In this document: piece by piece, positions 1-9,303 of the stretch
Layout: every line of letters starts with the position of its first letter
Numbering within the stretch: the first letter of the stretch is position 1
Source of the DNA: Spirochaetales bacterium
GTDB taxonomy: Bacteria > Spirochaetota > Spirochaetia > CADAEX01
DNA length: 64,000 nt
Reading direction: 5' to 3'
Assembly: GCA_024233785.1 (NCBI GenBank)
Contig: JACKPD010000013.1
Span: 7,287-71,286, forward strand
Notes under the pieces: generated by a model
Seen by the model: only the letters and a program-made list of their open reading frames with translations
Told to the model about the DNA's origin: nothing
Databases searched by the model: none
Made by a program: the position numbers and the translations under genes

Positions 1-1
1 A

Positions 2-1123
2 CTTATATTTTTCTCTGTTCCGCTTGCAAGTCTTGCTGTAAGGCTTCATCCTGCCGAATATTTCGCTCTTGCGATATTCGGGCTTACGACTGTAGCGTCG
101 CTGGGCGGTAAAAACTGGCCAAAGGCTTTTATTGCCGCTTTACTGGGTCTCCTTATAAACACAATCGGGCTTGACCCCATATCAGGAGTAAAAAGGTTCA
201 CATTCGGGACCTACCGCCTTTTTGACGGGTTTGCCCTTATCCCAGCCCTTATCGGGCTTTTCGCTCTGAGTGAGGTATTTTCAAGACTTGAGGAGTTCAA
301 ATTTGATAAGGAAAAGATAGAGGCAGATATAAATAAAACAGTATGGCCCTCCTTTATTTATTACTGGAAAATGAAATTTACAATTATAAAAACCTCAATC
401 ATCGGCACTCTTATAGGGATATTCCCCGGAGCTGGCGCTACAATTGCTACCTTTATTGCATACGATTTTACAAAAAGGGGCAGTAAGGATCCTGACAGCT
501 TCGGTAAAGGCAATCCGGAAGGGGTAGCTGCGGCCGAGGCTTCAAACTCGAGCTCAGTCGGCGGCGCGCTTGTTCCTCTTCTGGCCCTTGGTATCCCCGG
601 AAGTGCTACTACCGCGGTCCTTGTCGGCGCGCTTATGATCCATGACCTCAATCCCGGCCCTCTCCTTTTTACGGAACGGCCTGACATTGTATATTCACTT
701 TTCGCCTCCTGTCTTGTCGCGAACGGAATCATGCTTGCTCTCGGCCTCATGGGTTCGAGGCTCTGGATCAAGGTTACAGACATTCCCAAGACTGTTCTTT
801 TTCCCTGTATTCTGGCGATTTCCATAATCGGCAGTTTCGCGGTAAATTATTCATTCTTTGATGTTGCTGTATGTATAGGATTCGGGGTTGCCGGCTGGAT
901 TTTGAAAAAATTTGATTATCCTGCGGCGCCTATCGTTCTGGGCATGGTGCTTGGAAATCTGGCTGAAACAAATTTCAGAAGGGCTGTAATAATGGGCGGT
1001 TATCCTGTATTTTTCGTCAGGCCGTTCAGCGTTTTACTTCTGCTTGTTTCAGCATTGTCACTGGCATATCCTTTTTACCAGAGCTACAGAAAAAAGAAAA
1101 AATCTGCAGCTGCAGGTAAATAA
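2..1123 (+). CDS. tctA: Tripartite tricarboxylate transporter permease TctA, 5' truncated
   Basis: The reading frame is open from base 2 of the window, well upstream of the first internal ATG at 371, so this is the C-terminal three quarters of a gene that begins outside. TctA is the large (about 500 aa, 12 or more membrane segments) permease of TTT uptake systems for citrate or other carboxylates, driven by the ion gradient with a periplasmic TctC receptor. Seen here are DPISGVKRFTFG, the glycine-rich FPGAGATIATFIAYDF loop and LGIPGSATTAVLVGAL with a following NPGPLLF, all characteristic of the family, plus several hydrophobic helices and a basic tail (KKKKS). TctB and TctC would be expected upstream. 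The substrate cannot be told from the sequence. Confidence 0.93.
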   Translation, partial: LIFFSVPLASLAVRLHPAEYFALAIFGLTTVASLGGKNWPKAFIAALLGLLINTIGLDPISGVKRFTFGTYRLFDGFALIPALIGLFALSEVFSRLEEFKFDKEKIEADINKTVWPSFIYYWKMKFTIIKTSIIGTLIGIFPGAGATIATFIAYDFTKRGSKDPDSFGKGNPEGVAAAEASNSSSVGGALVPLLALGIPGSATTAVLVGALMIHDLNPGPLLFTERPDIVYSLFASCLVANGIMLALGLMGSRLWIKVTDIPKTVLFPCILAISIIGSFAVNYSFFDVAVCIGFGVAGWILKKFDYPAAPIVLGMVLGNLAETNFRRAVIMGGYPVFFVRPFSVLLLLVSALSLAYPFYQSYRKKKKSAAAGK

Positions 1124-1153
1124 CAGGCTAGAGTATTTAAAACAATTTCCCCT

Positions 1154-1190
1154 GCCGTCCTGCGTTTATTGCAGGGCGGCTTTAATTTTT
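1154..1190 (+). terminator. Rho-independent terminator after tctA
   Basis: A 10-bp stem GCCGTCCTGC / GCAGGGCGGC (one G-U pair) with a 7-nt loop is followed by TTTAATTTTT. It lies 30 bases after the tctA stop, so it should end the transporter transcript. Confidence 0.8.
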
Positions 1191-1229
1191 ATGGAACTCT
1201 CCTGAAGCAGGGTCTATAATAATTTTATT

Positions 1230-1904
1230 ATGAAAATCAGTATTAAAAAAGTTATTATACCCCTTGGCGCGGCAGGGCTTATCCTGTCAGTATATTCGAT
1301 CTGGCAGCTGTTTTCCTCTTCCGGTTTTGTATTAAGGCTTGTACTTAAAACTGGGTTTCTCGCACTGAAAATATGCGCGGGCCTGGTAAAACTGCTTTTT
1401 ATCAGGTCGCTTCCCGTAATCTGGTTCCCTGTTCTTGCATATCTTGTTCTCTCATGGTTTGTAAGGGACAGGGTGAAAAAGAAAATATTCCTTTTTGTGA
1501 TTGTATCAGCAGAGGCTGCATTACTTGTAAATATTGCTCTCCCTTCGCTGACCTCCGTAATGTTTGCGCTTACCCGCATCCCTTTCCTCTTCTGCGTGAC
1601 TCTCCAGTTTTACATGTTTCTTCTGTTCCTGCTTCCCAATGAACTCTGGAATTTCCTTGGGGGGCTTGTCCTTTTCCTGAAGGGCTCAGCCGTTATACTT
1701 CTGCCTGATTTTCCGACCTTCCTTGATGACATAGGCATACTTTCCGCCATTTTCTTTTTCCTGTTTTTATACATAAATACGCTGTTATCTATTGTAAAAA
1801 GAATCGGAAAAAGGGAATCTATGGAGACGGCGGAGAAGTTCCTGCACACTCTGCCTGAGCTTGCTGGAAAAATAAAGGAACGGCGGATTGAGAATAAAGG
1901 ATAA
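1230..1904 (+). CDS. Hypothetical multi-pass membrane protein
   Basis: I do not recognise this 224-aa protein. About five hydrophobic segments can be seen (roughly residues 8-28, 35-55, 60-78, 84-105, 110-135, 165-188), followed by a charged, helical cytoplasmic-looking tail of about 35 residues rich in Lys, Arg and Glu. There is no catalytic motif. The ATG has a poor ribosome site but follows a TATAAT-like stretch. The 3' end overlaps the TTG start of the next gene (EamA transporter) by 17 bases, so the two are probably co-translated. A transport or envelope role is only a guess. Confidence 0.6.
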   Translation: MKISIKKVIIPLGAAGLILSVYSIWQLFSSSGFVLRLVLKTGFLALKICAGLVKLLFIRSLPVIWFPVLAYLVLSWFVRDRVKKKIFLFVIVSAEAALLVNIALPSLTSVMFALTRIPFLFCVTLQFYMFLLFLLPNELWNFLGGLVLFLKGSAVILLPDFPTFLDDIGILSAIFFFLFLYINTLLSIVKRIGKRESMETAEKFLHTLPELAGKIKERRIENKG

Positions 1905-2805
1905 ATATAATCAGCATCTGACTGGAATAGTGCTGTCTTCGATCGGTATAATTCTATTGAGCTTTGATACAGTCCTCATCCGGCTTGCTTCAGCATCTTC
2001 ATGGAATACTGTATTCTGGCGGTGCATACTTATATCTGTTACATCTTCTCTTATTCTCTTTGCAAGGGAAAGAACCACTGTTTTTCATAAAATAAAAAAA
2101 GAAGGATTTCCTCTGATTTTATCTGGTATGTTCTGGGGCTTTTCCGGCCTTCTTTTTGTAGTTTCCGTTAAAATGACAGTTGCCGCAAATGTACTGGTTA
2201 TGCTCAGTCTGTCTCCTCTTTTTGCGGGCATCGCGGGATATTTTTTTCTGGGCGAACGTATAGGCCGGCGGAGTCTGTTTATGATTGCTGTTGCCGCATC
2301 AGGTGTTTATATAATATTTGCTGGTGATATTGAAGGCGGAAACCTTGCAGGAAACCTGCTTGGCCTTTTGATACCGGTCTGCCTCGGCATTAATCTTGCC
2401 TGGATGAGAAAGCACAGCGATATAAGCAGGACTGCAGCTGTTATAACAGGCGGTCTGGTTTCTGCCTTTATCGCGTCATTTTTTGCCGCACCTTTTTCTG
2501 TAAGCAGTATTTCGTTCTTTTATCTGGTCCTTCTCGGACTTATCGCGATACCCCTTGCACAGCTTTTGCTTTCAACCGGGACAAGGTATCTGCCCGCTTC
2601 CCGGGTTGCCCTTATTATGATGTCTGAGACATTTCTCGGACCGCTGTGGGTCTGGGCTTTTATTGGGGAAATACCTCCGGTACGGACTTTTGCAGGCGGC
2701 GCCCTGATTCTCGCAGGTGTGTTTGCAGATTCCTTTATTTCAATAATATATGATAAAAAAAATGAAAGTCCCTTACAGTTTAACAATAAAATACTGAAAC
2801 AATAA
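1888..2805 (+). CDS. EamA/DMT-family inner-membrane transporter
   Basis: This 305-aa protein has about ten hydrophobic helices in two repeats of five, the layout of drug/metabolite transporters (EamA, RhaT-like). These export or import small metabolites such as amino acids; the substrate cannot be predicted. Family-like features include an N-terminal helix with DTVLIRLA, a WRC segment after helix 1, and in the second half PLAQLLLSTGTRYLPASR followed by the E(TF)LGPLWVW helix. The start is a TTG preceded by AAAGGAA (1874-1880) with an 8-base gap. It overlaps the end of the preceding membrane protein. Confidence 0.82.
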   Translation: MRIKDKYNQHLTGIVLSSIGIILLSFDTVLIRLASASSWNTVFWRCILISVTSSLILFARERTTVFHKIKKEGFPLILSGMFWGFSGLLFVVSVKMTVAANVLVMLSLSPLFAGIAGYFFLGERIGRRSLFMIAVAASGVYIIFAGDIEGGNLAGNLLGLLIPVCLGINLAWMRKHSDISRTAAVITGGLVSAFIASFFAAPFSVSSISFFYLVLLGLIAIPLAQLLLSTGTRYLPASRVALIMMSETFLGPLWVWAFIGEIPPVRTFAGGALILAGVFADSFISIIYDKKNESPLQFNNKILKQ

Positions 2806-2884
2806 AAGCCTGGAAAATTAAATAATTTTTTATTCAAGTATCCGGTCAATCATCGTATAATTGAAATGCTTTAAGGAGGAAAAT

Positions 2885-3943
2885 ATGTCTGAATCTACAG
2901 AAAACTACCGCCGGGATCTTGTCGAAAAGCTTTTCCCTGCAGGTATCCCTAAGCTGTGGTGTCCTCCCCTGACTCATTATTCATCTGATGGTTCTATTGA
3001 TAAAACTCACATCAAATTACATCTGACCCATATGGCGCCTTATGTTAAAACCCATCTTATTCCCGGTTCAACCGGCGATGGATGGGAGCTGTCAGAAGCT
3101 GAAATAAAGGAACTGCTTGAATTTATTGTCAGTGAAGGAAGTACTCAAGGAATCCGTTTTCTGGTAGGTGTTCTGCGGCCTGATGCAGACACTGCAAGGC
3201 GCGATATTATTAAAACAGCAGAATGGCTTACTGATTTTACCGGAACATATGATTTTGAAAAAGCGATGGCTGCTTCGGGAGTATGCGGTTTTAATGTCTG
3301 CGCTTCCGGGGGAAAGTATTTATCACAGAAACAAATAAAGGAACAACTTGCTGCAATTCTTGCCCTTGGATATCCTACAGCACTCTATCAGATACCGCAG
3401 TTCACAGATAATGAAATTGCTCCTGAGACATTTTCAGAACTTGCCGATGAATTCGGGAATTTATATATGTGGAAGGATACAAGCGGAAATGATACTGTTT
3501 CCCTTTCCAGGGTTGATACAGGCGGAATCTTCATGGTAAGAGGAATGGAAAAGGATTACAGCAGATGGTATAAATCAACACCGGGAGGTTTATATGACGG
3601 ATTTCTGCTTGGATCGGCAAACTGCTTTGCACATGTGTACAGAAAAATAATTGATTTGTCAGACAGAGGTATGCATGAAGAGGCTCAGTTTATGTCTGAC
3701 CGTGTAACGCGGGCTGTGGCAGCTGCTCTGGAAAAAGCATCAGGTATTTCTTTTGGTAATGCTTTTGCCAACTCCAACAAGGCTTTCGATCACTTTTTTG
3801 CATATGGCTGTGATGCATTGAAAACCCCTTTACCAATGACACATTCAGGAAACAGACTTCCGGAATGGATGATTAAGTCAGCGGGTATGCTTCTTGAAAA
3901 TGAAAAACTCATGCCTGATCATGGGTATATGCAGCAGGAATAA
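2885..3943 (+). CDS. DapA-family (DHDPS/NAL) aldolase or dehydratase
   Basis: This is a 352-aa TIM-barrel lyase of the dihydrodipicolinate synthase / N-acetylneuraminate lyase superfamily, which forms a Schiff base between an active-site lysine and an oxo-acid. The Schiff-base lysine is in MWKDTSGND (K197), the catalytic tyrosine in ALYQIP (Y168), and PGSTGDGWELS (60-70) matches the family GTTGE...L loop. It is longer than true DapA (about 290 aa) and lacks a lysine-pathway neighbourhood, so it more likely acts on a sugar acid or similar catabolite. The start at 2885 has a strong AAGGAGGA (2873-2880); the earlier in-frame TTG at 2861 has none. A phosphatase gene follows 24 bases downstream. 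Confidence 0.82.
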   Translation: MSESTENYRRDLVEKLFPAGIPKLWCPPLTHYSSDGSIDKTHIKLHLTHMAPYVKTHLIPGSTGDGWELSEAEIKELLEFIVSEGSTQGIRFLVGVLRPDADTARRDIIKTAEWLTDFTGTYDFEKAMAASGVCGFNVCASGGKYLSQKQIKEQLAAILALGYPTALYQIPQFTDNEIAPETFSELADEFGNLYMWKDTSGNDTVSLSRVDTGGIFMVRGMEKDYSRWYKSTPGGLYDGFLLGSANCFAHVYRKIIDLSDRGMHEEAQFMSDRVTRAVAAALEKASGISFGNAFANSNKAFDHFFAYGCDALKTPLPMTHSGNRLPEWMIKSAGMLLENEKLMPDHGYMQQE

Positions 3944-3967
3944 GACTAAATTATCCGGAGATACTAT

Positions 3968-4573
3968 ATGCACGAAACACGGCTTTACCTTGTGCGGCAC
4001 GGCGAGACAGAATGGAACAGGGAAGATAAAATGCAGGGAGTAAAGGACAGCCCTCTTACTGATAAGGGAGTTGAACATGCCCGGCTTTTAGGGTCACGGC
4101 TTAAGGGGCTGACGGGAGGAATAGATAAAATCTATTCAAGCGACCTCGGAAGGGCTTTTGATACGGCTGTGCTGATCGGAGGATATCTTTCTCTTTCTGT
4201 TAACAGGGATGAGCGGCTGCGGGAAAGGAATATGGGTATCTTTGAAGGGTACAGCTGGGATTATGTAAGGGAGAATTTTCCGCAGGAATTCAAAAAAACT
4301 GTATCTGATGATAACAGCTACAGGATCCCGGAAGGGGAATCAAAGAATGAGTATATTGAAAAAGTGCGGTCCTTCCTTGATTTCGCGTCCCGTGAACATG
4401 AGGGAGACAGGGTGCTTGCTGTTACCCACAGGGGATTCATAAATTTCGCGCTCAGGATAATTCTTTCTGTACCGTTTCATGAGCGGATGGGAATTATTGT
4501 ACAAAATACAAGTCTTGCCGGGTTTACACTTCACAAGGGAAGATGGATGCTTGAGAGGTTCGGGGACCTATAA
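3968..4573 (+). CDS. Histidine phosphatase superfamily (phosphoglycerate mutase-like) protein
   Basis: This is a 201-aa protein with the histidine phosphatase signature LVRHGETEWN near residue 8 (phospho-acceptor His in RHG), a matching second arginine region (YSSDLGRAFDTA), the acid residue region RERNMGIFEG, and the second histidine in AVTHRGF. Members of this size are cofactor-independent acid phosphatases (CobC/GpmB/PhoE-like) that hydrolyse small phosphorylated metabolites; the substrate is not predictable. The stop codon overlaps the ATG of the next gene (TAATG), so the downstream zinc-ribbon protein is translationally coupled. Confidence 0.85.
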   Translation: MHETRLYLVRHGETEWNREDKMQGVKDSPLTDKGVEHARLLGSRLKGLTGGIDKIYSSDLGRAFDTAVLIGGYLSLSVNRDERLRERNMGIFEGYSWDYVRENFPQEFKKTVSDDNSYRIPEGESKNEYIEKVRSFLDFASREHEGDRVLAVTHRGFINFALRIILSVPFHERMGIIVQNTSLAGFTLHKGRWMLERFGDL

Positions 4574-4935
4574 TGTTTTTTATTGGAATATTCGGCATTG
4601 GCTCCAAAGAATACCCGGCAGAAGATAAAGGCGGTTCACCAGGCTTCAGATGCAGTATCTGCGGAGGGGAAAACACTCTCAGAAGGTATGTGAGAAGGAA
4701 ATACTTTCATATTTTCTTTATTCCCCTTTTTTTCTGGGGTGATGTGTTTTTCTACAGGTGCGCAAGCTGCGGCGCTGCGTCGGGGGGAATTGGTTCAGCT
4801 TCAGGCAGTTACAGGGGAGGTACCGGCACCGGCGGACCAGGCGCGGACAGTCACGAGATCTGCGGACACTGCGGAAAGGAACTTGATTACAACGGCAGAT
4901 ACAGGTTCTGCCCTTATTGCGGAAATCCTCTTTAA
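4573..4935 (+). CDS. Zinc-ribbon protein with hydrophobic N-terminus
   Basis: This 120-aa protein has three CxxC pairs: CSIC near residue 28, CASC near 59 and the closing CGHC...CPYC pair typical of zinc ribbons. The segment between the first two pairs is aromatic and hydrophobic (KYFHIFFIPLFFWGDVFFYRC), and the start is MFFIGIFGIG, as in small zinc-ribbon_15-type bacterial proteins. A glycine/serine-rich linker precedes the C-terminal ribbon. The family has no established function; a metal-binding adaptor at the membrane is an inference. The start overlaps the stop of the phosphatase by one base. Confidence 0.7.
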   Translation: MFFIGIFGIGSKEYPAEDKGGSPGFRCSICGGENTLRRYVRRKYFHIFFIPLFFWGDVFFYRCASCGAASGGIGSASGSYRGGTGTGGPGADSHEICGHCGKELDYNGRYRFCPYCGNPL

Positions 4936-5024
4936 CTCAGTCCCTGAACTCAGTCCCGGGCGTTTAATCATCAGCGATGAAATCCTGTACACTTTTTTTT
5001 AATTCGGTTAATATGTAATCAATT

Positions 5025-6824
5025 ATGGCATCAAATAAAACTCAGGAATACGACGAAAGCAAAATAAAAACCTTAAGCTCCCTTGAGCATATAAGACTCA
5101 GGAGCGGCATGTATATCGGTCGTCTCGGAGACGGAAACAACCAGGATGACGGCATTTATATCCTTTTAAAGGAAGTTATTGATAACAGTATTGATGAGTT
5201 TATCATGGGATTCGGAAAATCAATTGTTATCGATATAAGTGAAAATGTTGTAAAAGTCAGGGACTACGGCCGGGGCATTCCTCTTGGAAAGGTAGTTGAG
5301 TGCGTCTCCCTTATAAACACGGGAGCCAAGTATAATGACGATGTTTTCCAGTTCAGCGTGGGCCTTAACGGTGTAGGGACAAAGGCTGTGAATGCTCTTT
5401 CCTCCAGGTTCAGGGTAGTATCCATAAGGGACGAAAAATACTCTGAAGCTGTCTTTGAGAAAGGAATTCTTAAATCTCAGAAAAGCGGTACAAAAAAAGG
5501 GGAGAAAAACGGGACCTATGTCGAGTTTACACCGGACAGGGATATCTTTGCCGAATACCAGTACAACACCGAATTCCTTGAGCAGCGGCTGTGGAATTAC
5601 GCATACCTTAACAGGGGCCTTACGCTTCAGCTCGGAAAACAGAAATTCTACTCGGACAAAGGACTTTACGATCTTTTAAACGCTGAAGTCGGAGATGATA
5701 TTTATTACGATATAGCATACTACCGCGGGGAGAAAATAGAGTTTGCCTTTACCCATACCAAAACATACGGGGAAACATTTTTCTCGTTTGTAAACGGGCA
5801 ATTTACAAGCGACGGAGGCACTCACCTTACAGCTTTCAGGGAAGGCCTTCTTAAAGGGGTGAACGAGTTTTACAGGAAAAATTACTCGGGGCAGGATGTA
5901 AGGGAAGGTATCGCAGGGACTATTGCAATCAAGCTCAAGGACCCTGTTTTTGAAAGCCAGACAAAAAACAAGCTCGGCAATACAGATATCAGGAGCTGGA
6001 TAGTAAATGAGGTAAAATCAGGCGTCAGCGATTTTCTCCATAAAAACAGGGAAGCGGCAAAGACCCTTGAAGACAGGATAGTCTATAACGAAAAGCTCAG
6101 AAAGGAGCTCAATGTTGTAAGAAAGGAAGCCAAGGAAGCGGCGAAGAAAATCGCGATAAAAATCCCCAACCTGAAGGACTGCAAATACCATCTCGAGGAC
6201 GCCAAAAAGGGCGAACTTACAACGCTTTTCATAACTGAGGGACAGTCGGCAACCGGATCAATGGTTGCCTCCCGCGATGTGTATACACAGGCTATTTTTT
6301 CCCTCAGGGGCAAACCCCAGAATATGTACGGGAAGAAAAAAACCGAAATATATAAAAATGAAGAGCTCTATAACATGATGATGGCCCTTGGAATTGAAAA
6401 TGATGTTGAAGAGCTGCGCTATGCGAGGATTGTAATTGCAACAGACGCGGATAACGACGGATTTCATATCCGGAACCTTATGCTCACCTTTTTTCTGAAT
6501 TATTTTGAGGAACTGGTTGTAGCCGAAAGGGTTTTTATTCTTGAAACACCTCTTTTCCGCGTAAGGAATAAAAAAGAGACCCGCTACTGCTACAGCATAG
6601 CGGAAAGGGATACAGCCGTAAGCGCGCTTTCGGGGCCGGAAGTTACAAGATTCAAGGGCCTCGGGGAAATATCCCCGAATGAGTTCGGGCAGTTCATAGG
6701 GGCGGACATGCGGCTTGTAAAGGTGAATGTCAAATCGCTCAAGACAGTTCCTGAAACACTTGAATTCTATATGGGAAAAAACACGCCTGAAAGAAGGCAC
6801 TACATTATGGAGAACCTTATCTGA
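5025..6824 (+). CDS. parE: Type IIA DNA topoisomerase subunit B (ParE-like)
   Basis: This is a 599-aa ATPase subunit of a DNA gyrase/topoisomerase IV-type enzyme, acting with the A subunit encoded next. GHKL ATPase motifs are present: E50 and N54 in KEVIDNSIDE, DYGRGIP (80-86) and GLNGVGTKAVNALS (113-126). The transducer follows, then the TOPRIM domain with the catalytic Glu in TEGQSATG (E405) and DADND (474-478). EGQSA replaces the usual EGDSA. The C-terminus lacks the gyrase-specific insert. Short ParE proteins of this form occur in spirochaetes and Bacteroidetes. The stop overlaps the parC start (TGATG). No clear Shine-Dalgarno is visible before the ATG. Confidence 0.92.
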   Translation: MASNKTQEYDESKIKTLSSLEHIRLRSGMYIGRLGDGNNQDDGIYILLKEVIDNSIDEFIMGFGKSIVIDISENVVKVRDYGRGIPLGKVVECVSLINTGAKYNDDVFQFSVGLNGVGTKAVNALSSRFRVVSIRDEKYSEAVFEKGILKSQKSGTKKGEKNGTYVEFTPDRDIFAEYQYNTEFLEQRLWNYAYLNRGLTLQLGKQKFYSDKGLYDLLNAEVGDDIYYDIAYYRGEKIEFAFTHTKTYGETFFSFVNGQFTSDGGTHLTAFREGLLKGVNEFYRKNYSGQDVREGIAGTIAIKLKDPVFESQTKNKLGNTDIRSWIVNEVKSGVSDFLHKNREAAKTLEDRIVYNEKLRKELNVVRKEAKEAAKKIAIKIPNLKDCKYHLEDAKKGELTTLFITEGQSATGSMVASRDVYTQAIFSLRGKPQNMYGKKKTEIYKNEELYNMMMALGIENDVEELRYARIVIATDADNDGFHIRNLMLTFFLNYFEELVVAERVFILETPLFRVRNKKETRYCYSIAERDTAVSALSGPEVTRFKGLGEISPNEFGQFIGADMRLVKVNVKSLKTVPETLEFYMGKNTPERRHYIMENLI

Positions 6825-8761
6825 TGGCATATGTAAAAAATGTTTTTGATATTAATTTTCTTGAATACGCCTCCTATGTAATCAAGGACAGGGCAATACC
6901 CGACATTGCTGACGGGCTTAAGCCGGTACAGAGAAGAATACTCCATTCGCTGTTTGAAATGGATGACGGCAAGTTCCATAAGGTTGCCAACGTTGTCGGG
7001 CACTGCATGAAGTACCATCCCCACGGCGATATGTCAATCTACTCGGCGCTTGTTGTCCTTGCCGAGAAAAACTTCTTTATCGACAAACAGGGCAACTTCG
7101 GCAATATTTTTACAGGCGATTCAGCTTCTGCTGCAAGGTACATAGAATGCCGGCTCCTTCCTCTTGCGAAAGAGGTCCTCTTAAATCCTGATATAACAGT
7201 ATATGAGGATTCATACGACGGCAGGAACAGGGAACCTGTAGCTTACCCCGCAAAGATACCTGTAGTTCTTCTGCTCGGGACGGAGGGGATTGCGGTCGGT
7301 ATGTCGACCAAAATTCTTCCCCACAATTTTAACGAAGTACTCGATGCCCTGTCAGATGCCTTAAATGGAAAAAAGAGGCTTTTATATCCGGACTTTCCTA
7401 CCGGAGGAATCCTCGATGTGTCAGGCTATGATGACGGCAACGGAAAAGTCCTTGTAAGGGCGAAGCTTGATACAAAGGACCCGAAGAGGGTTGTTATCAG
7501 GGAGCTTCCGTTCGGTCAGACAAGTGAAAGCATTATCGCATCCATAGAGGCGGCGGTAAGGAAAAACAAGCTTAAAGTAGCATCGATAAGCGATTTTACA
7601 ACTGACAAGGTTGAAATTGAGATCAAGCTACCCCGCGGCATAATGACGGAAGATGTTGTCGATGCCCTTTATGCGTTTACAGACTGCGAGACCTCAATAT
7701 CTGTTAATCTCCTTGTCATAAAGGATAAAAAACCTGTCCAGATGACAGTAACCGAAGTTATTAACTATTATGCGCTCCAGCTTGTTGATGTCCTGACCCG
7801 GGAGCTTAAGCTTGAAGAGAAAAACCTGAAGGCAAGGCTTCACGCCAAAACGCTTGAGCAGATTTTTATTGAAGAACGTATTTATAAAAAAATTGAACAG
7901 ATGAAAACCTCTGAAAGTGTAATAAAGGCTGTTATCACCGGATTCGAGCCCTTCCTTCACCTGATAAAAAACGAAGTGACGGAAGAGGATGTTGAGAGGC
8001 TCCTTAAGATACCTATCAGGAGAATTTCCCTTTATGATATCAACAGGGCAAAAAAAGAGATGGAGGAAATACTCGCGAGGCTCAAGGAGATCAAATACCA
8101 TCTTGCCCATATTAAAGAATACGCGCTTTCTTTTATATCCGGAGTAAAGGCAAAATACGGCGCCGCGTTTAACCGTAATACACAGATCACATCATTTCAG
8201 AAGGTTGACATGAGGGAAGCGGCGATAAGAAGCCTTAAACTGCGCTATGACAAGGATACAGGATATCTTGGCTATGAAGTTGCTTCCGGTACTGCGTTAT
8301 TTGATGTATCTATTTATGACAGGGTGCTTATTATAAAGAAGAACGGCACTTATCTAGTCATGAATGTGCCTGACAGGGTTTTTATTGACAAGGGGATGCT
8401 GCATTGCGCAATCGCGGAAAAAGAGCAGATGCCGGACACTGTTTTTACTATCCTGTATAAAACTACAGATAACAAAGCTTTTTATATAAAAAGGTGCAGG
8501 ATAGAAAAATATATTCTTGACAAGGCTTACGATCTTGTACCGGATAACGCAAAACTGATTTATCTTACAACACGGGAAGAGGGCAGCATAAACCTTGTAT
8601 ATGCGCCGAAAGCCAGGGTAAAGATACTTGAAGAAAGTTTTGATATTTCTTCCTACCTTATAAAAGGGGTTAAAGCAGGGGGAGTTAGGCTTACAACACG
8701 CGAAGTTAAATCTTGTAAATTTGTTTCCTCAAAAAAGAAAACGCAGAAAAACGGGAAATAG
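6824..8761 (+). CDS. parC: Type IIA DNA topoisomerase subunit A (ParC-like)
   Basis: This is a 645-aa DNA breakage-rejoining subunit. The winged-helix/tower core is complete: GLKPVQRRIL (31-40), KYHPHGD (63-69) and the catalytic tyrosine Y106 in AARYIECRL. A C-terminal part from about residue 440 is much shorter than the GyrA beta-pinwheel and lacks a recognisable GyrA box, fitting a topoisomerase IV-type decatenase. The residues aligned with the quinolone-contact positions Ser83 and Asp87 of E. coli GyrA are Met70 and Ser74. It is coupled to parE by a one-base overlap. The C-terminus ends in a lysine-rich tail. Confidence 0.92.
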   Translation: MAYVKNVFDINFLEYASYVIKDRAIPDIADGLKPVQRRILHSLFEMDDGKFHKVANVVGHCMKYHPHGDMSIYSALVVLAEKNFFIDKQGNFGNIFTGDSASAARYIECRLLPLAKEVLLNPDITVYEDSYDGRNREPVAYPAKIPVVLLLGTEGIAVGMSTKILPHNFNEVLDALSDALNGKKRLLYPDFPTGGILDVSGYDDGNGKVLVRAKLDTKDPKRVVIRELPFGQTSESIIASIEAAVRKNKLKVASISDFTTDKVEIEIKLPRGIMTEDVVDALYAFTDCETSISVNLLVIKDKKPVQMTVTEVINYYALQLVDVLTRELKLEEKNLKARLHAKTLEQIFIEERIYKKIEQMKTSESVIKAVITGFEPFLHLIKNEVTEEDVERLLKIPIRRISLYDINRAKKEMEEILARLKEIKYHLAHIKEYALSFISGVKAKYGAAFNRNTQITSFQKVDMREAAIRSLKLRYDKDTGYLGYEVASGTALFDVSIYDRVLIIKKNGTYLVMNVPDRVFIDKGMLHCAIAEKEQMPDTVFTILYKTTDNKAFYIKRCRIEKYILDKAYDLVPDNAKLIYLTTREEGSINLVYAPKARVKILEESFDISSYLIKGVKAGGVRLTTREVKSCKFVSSKKKTQKNGK

Positions 8762-8762
8762 T

Positions 8763-8894
8763 TTTTATTGGACAAAGAAATCATACCGACCGATTAGCCG
8801 CAGAATGAGACTGAAGAAATCAGGAAATACCTATACCTATGATGATAACGGGAACACTGCGGCGGCATCAGAACCATTTACACAAGACTTATGA
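8763..8894 (+). pseudogene. Fragment of an RHS/YD-repeat protein gene
   Basis: A short open stretch ends at the TGA at 8892-8894. From the ATG at 8805 it reads KKSGNTYTYDDNGNT, which is the core of an RHS/YD repeat (GxYTYDxNGN). No full RHS gene is present on either side: parC ends at 8761 and vapC begins right after. This looks like a remnant left by deletion or recombination of a large polymorphic toxin or RHS gene. The 5' boundary is uncertain. Confidence 0.55.
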
Positions 8895-8901
8895 CAGCGC
8901 C

Positions 8902-9303
8902 TTATTTTCCTTCCCAATTTTCTAATATTAAATCCGGTATTCTGCTGAAATGATTTTTATTATTTGTTACCAAAGACAAATTCATATATAATGAAGTTGA
9001 TGCAATCAATAAGTCCATGTCGTCAATACGATTTCCGGATATTTCCAGCTTTGCCTTTAATTCTCCGAATATTTCAATAATTCCCTGATTAATATCTATG
9101 ATTTGAAATAATTCTGCTATTCGGTTTACTGTGGCTGTATTTTTTTCAGGATGCCCTGATTTCCTCGCGCCATATGTTAATTCTCCATATGTAATAACAG
9201 AAATATATTTTGGAATATTCTGATTCTCAATCATCCAGTTATTTACTTCTTCATTTCCTTTTAAACTATAGATGATTATATCTGTATCAATCAAAAAGGC
9301 CAT
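8902..9303 (-). CDS. vapC: VapC-type PIN-domain ribonuclease toxin
   Basis: This 133-aa PIN-domain protein is the expected toxin of a type II toxin-antitoxin pair that cleaves RNA (often tRNA or rRNA). The acidic metal-binding residues are visible: Asp in LIDTDIII at the start, Glu in ISVITYGELTYG, Asp in RIDDMDLLIAST, and the closing VTNNKNHFSRI. I chose the ATG at 9303 because GGAG precedes it by six bases. A TTG four codons earlier (9315) has no better site. It overlaps the 3' end of vapB by 17 bases, the usual antitoxin-first coupling. Confidence 0.87.
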   Translation of the reverse strand: MAFLIDTDIIIYSLKGNEEVNNWMIENQNIPKYISVITYGELTYGARKSGHPEKNTATVNRIAELFQIIDINQGIIEIFGELKAKLEISGNRIDDMDLLIASTSLYMNLSLVTNNKNHFSRIPDLILENWEGK

